Of a stretch of 64,000 nt of DNA, positions 62,701 to 64,000 are shown in pieces. The DNA is taken from the NCBI GenBank assembly GCA_045807725.1, contig JBJMGV010000074.1, positions 1 through 64,000 on the forward strand, given 5' to 3'. Position 1 is the first letter of the stretch; each line of letters begins with the position of its first letter. The position numbers were made by a program, and so were the translations under genes. The notes beneath the pieces were generated by a model. That model saw only the letters and a list, made by a program, of their open reading frames with translations. It ran no database searches and had not been told where the DNA came from. Source of the DNA: DATENM01 sp045807725. GTDB lineage: Bacteria > Acidobacteriota > Blastocatellia > UBA7656.

Positions 62701-63856
62701 CAGCTACCGAGTGACGGCGACGGTGGCAGACGTAGGTGAACGGGTGCTGCTGGTGGTGGGCGACCGCGCCTATCAGCAGGCGCAGGTGGTGCCGCAGGTG
62801 GCGTCGAGCTGGCACGTGGCGAGTCAAGGAGCCGACGTGGTGATGGTGACGACGGCGAGCCTGCGCGGCGCGCTAGAGCCGCTGGTGGGGCTGCGTAAGC
62901 AGCAGGGCTATGCGGTGGCGGTGGTGGATGTGGAGGATGTGTATGATGAATTCAGCTACGGGCAGAAGAAGGCGGAGGCGATACAGGAGTTGGTAGCGGC
63001 GACGCGGAGTTGGAAGCGGGTGCCGAAGTGGATGGTGCTGGTGGGAGATGCGAGCTATGACCCGAAGAATTATTTAGGGTTGGGGGAGAATGATCTAGTG
63101 CCGACGAAGGTGGTGTGGACGAACACGTTCGAGACGGCGAGTGACGATTGGCTTGGAGACGTGAATGGGGACGGCGTGTCAGAGGTGGCGATTGGGCGAT
63201 TGCCGGTGCGGAGTGTGGCGCAGGCGCAGGCGTTGGTCAATAAGATCATCGGCTATGAGCAGAGCGCACAAACACAAGGCGCGCTGCTGGTGGCCGACCT
63301 CCCCGGCGAATATGACTTTGAGGCCGCCAGTAACAGCATCGAGCAATTGCTGCCGGCAGGCACGCGCGTACAAAAGGTCTACCGCAGCCTGATGGATAAC
63401 CAGACGGCGGCGCAAGCGATCATCGAGGCGGTGAATCGCGGGCCGAAGCTGGTGAACTATGCCGGGCACGGCTCGCCGACCGTGTGGCGCGGCAACCTGC
63501 TGACGAGCGACAGCATCGTGCAGATGAGCAATGGGCAAGCGTTGCCGGTGGTGATCTCGATGACCTGTTTGAATGGGCTGTTCAATGATCCGTATCAGGC
63601 CAATCTTGGCGAAGCCTTGCTGCTGTCCGAGCAGGGCGGCGCGATTGCTGTCTGGGCTTCATCGGCGCAGACTGTTGCCGGGGCGCAGGAGTTGGTGGAT
63701 CAAGAGGTCGTGCGCCAACTCTTCAGCGGCACGCAGGCCAAGAGCGGCGCGCTGACTATCGGTGAAGCCGTCCAGCGCGCCAAGGCCGTGGCGCGTAACG
63801 AGGCCGTCATCCAGAGCTGGATTCTGCTCGGCGATCCGATGATTACCTTGCATTAA
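59723..63856 (+). CDS. giant secreted C25 (gingipain-type) cysteine peptidase
   Basis: 1377 residues, starting at GTG with AAGGAG eight bases upstream. The signal peptide ends at FSPAQGQ. Residues 40-520 are Gly/Ala/Asn/Thr-rich with many GGGG runs (e.g. NSGGGGGANGGSGGRGGNSW). A fibronectin-like segment (LLEWKTGYEVSNLGFNLYRD) follows, then a jelly-roll-like domain, then the peptidase C25 domain (about 1030-1375). The catalytic dyad is visible: His1249 (NYAGHGSPT) and Cys1282 (SMTCLNG). It should cleave proteins outside the cell. Codon choice changes sharply from C-ending to G-ending codons between about 62560 and 63290. A terminator follows. Confidence 0.9.
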   Translation: MSKPQLVHPCLRAWTKRALALQAILLTFLMTFSPAQGQTCATAGKDGSGGSLTGIINTYYPGTVSANAGVTSITLGTARGATTPISSGDMLLVIQMQDAAIDSSNNNKYGDGNGGNTGGGYSAANNVGKYEFVKATSAVPLTGGSVSIQGTGTGSGLLNAYTNADYVAGTSGQRRFQVVRVPQYTSAATSGGLTAAAWNGTTGGILAFDVKDTLNLSGTASVDGLGFRGGAGLQLQGAGGANTDYRNTAPTAAQLTAKTGFHGSKGEGIAGTPRYVWNSATSAIVDTGVEGYPNGSMGRGAPGNAGGGGTDADPSAANPGGNDQNSGGGGGANGGSGGRGGNSWSANTVVGGIGGIALTAIIGPGRIVMGGGGGAGTRNNDDNLTAAASAAAGGGIVIIRARKIFGSGTISANGANAYSGTLNDGAGGGGAGGSIVVFALSSTLTSLNISANGGSGGDAWRTQAANGTPGERHGPGGGGGGGVIFTPSAPASRTVNGGANGVTTTSVEAYNSTAGSLGTTAINLTSGQIPGVASGAECSSPTAIDLINFAASTDPRGNVLLEWKTGYEVSNLGFNLYRDVGGKRTRLNNSLIGGTALLAGARTPFTAGFSYAWMDQLASPKDLATYWLEDVDVNGKTTMRDPISAMSVYSLPPQSQSLMLSQLRSNAPGATKETVSVVTSATRGKVGRVSSQSLQTQWDIASKPGAKLLINKSGWYRISQPELVAAGFDVSKDPRFYQLFVDGSELPLLINGGQSGRLDPADSIEFYAAAVDSPSTNLRAFYLTNGQQPGRRLSQLPFSEGKPSSRASFTASVERRDHFLYLPSLNNGDAENWFGALISATPYAHTLTLANLDPDAKEAATLEVALQGLGTASPPQPHLIRVQVNGQEVGTVSFAGPTHQVAQFSLSAGLLQEGANSVTLTATGGSGDYGAVDWLRLSYGHRFQADQNALLLVARQDEQVQVSGFTTAVVRVMDVTDETNPVELGAKVELVNRSYRVTATVADVGERVLLVVGDRAYQQAQVVPQVASSWHVASQGADVVMVTTASLRGALEPLVGLRKQQGYAVAVVDVEDVYDEFSYGQKKAEAIQELVAATRSWKRVPKWMVLVGDASYDPKNYLGLGENDLVPTKVVWTNTFETASDDWLGDVNGDGVSEVAIGRLPVRSVAQAQALVNKIIGYEQSAQTQGALLVADLPGEYDFEAASNSIEQLLPAGTRVQKVYRSLMDNQTAAQAIIEAVNRGPKLVNYAGHGSPTVWRGNLLTSDSIVQMSNGQALPVVISMTCLNGLFNDPYQANLGEALLLSEQGGAIAVWASSAQTVAGAQELVDQEVVRQLFSGTQAKSGALTIGEAVQRAKAVARNEAVIQSWILLGDPMITLH

Positions 63857-63870
63857 TCATTTCCTTCAGT

Positions 63871-63942
63871 GGCTCAAGTCATCGCTTGAGCCGACCGCCT
63901 TATGGCGGGCTGAGCCATCACGCTCGGCCCGCCATTTTTGTT
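63871..63942 (+). terminator. tandem hairpins with T-run after the C25 gene
   Basis: The first hairpin is GGCTCAAG/CTTGAGCC (63871-63892). The second is GGCGGGCTGAGC/GCTCGGCCCGCC (63904-63933) with a six-base loop, followed by ATTTTTG. The second has all marks of a Rho-independent terminator and lies 47 bases beyond the stop codon. Confidence 0.85.
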
Positions 63943-64000
63943 TGACGATGACAAGCGAGACTTGCCTGGCATCATTGCCTGGCCAACTGGCAAGTGCGGC

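Overview
This is a GC-rich, gene-dense chromosomal window. Its gene content suggests an acidobacterium, most likely of the Blastocatellia type. The reasons are two Oar-like TonB-dependent receptors with carboxypeptidase-type N-terminal domains, many secreted hydrolases (CocE-type, S8, C25 gingipain-type), a PQQ-like propeller with BACON-type repeats, SCO1 with a CPLPDYC motif, and abundant intergenic palindromes. This placement is an inference from gene content; no rRNA or tRNA gene is present to confirm it.

Layout. 1-9.8 kb: the tail of an IS5-type transposase, a Tat-exported Gfo/Idh/MocA oxidoreductase, a CocE-like hydrolase, an RRM RNA-binding protein followed by a stop-interrupted small basic gene, a DinB-like protein, a LEA2 protein, a gluconate-dehydrogenase-subunit-3/GMC oxidoreductase pair and an acyltransferase. 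10-20 kb: glutamine synthetase, a phosphoribosyltransferase, an alpha/beta hydrolase, a REP-like palindrome cluster, a methylmalyl-CoA lyase/mesaconyl-CoA hydratase-like pair, an L,D-transpeptidase and a CusF-SCO1-CusF fusion. 20-30 kb: a subtilase with a hexapeptide-repeat tail and two related small secreted proteins, a TonB-dependent receptor, and a two-gene unit (HD + Hsp90-like ATPase, three-TM protein) that looks like a conflict or immunity system. 30-40 kb: nitrilase-type amidase, TPR/GT-C membrane protein, SsnA-like aminohydrolase, Uma2 protein, threonine and cysteine synthases. 40-49 kb: PQQ/BACON protein, a three-subunit molybdenum hydroxylase operon with an inserted zinc-ribbon gene, arylamine N-acetyltransferase, an amidohydrolase and a free-standing FtsK-gamma-like domain. 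49-64 kb: J-PilZ-PilZ protein, a non-secreted subtilase with a separate I9-like protein, a fused Fe-S/Mo hydroxylase of the selenium-dependent type, a DUF3179 membrane protein, a second TonB receptor and a giant C25 peptidase.

The strongest discovery is at 55209-56441. What looks like two adjacent frames is one DUF3179 gene with an in-frame UGA at a cysteine-type position (U-T-L-C). Sixteen bases downstream lies the apical loop of a perfect 7-bp hairpin, and that loop is GGUCU, the E. coli fdhF-type SECIS loop. It is therefore a probable selenoprotein, and it lies beside Mo-hydroxylase and SsnA genes of the kind linked to selenium use.

A second pattern runs through the whole window. At least seven genes are followed, within about 0-12 bases of the stop codon, by an inverted repeat. 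Most arms are built from tandem heptamers, and the 'word' differs at each site, but the architecture and position are the same.
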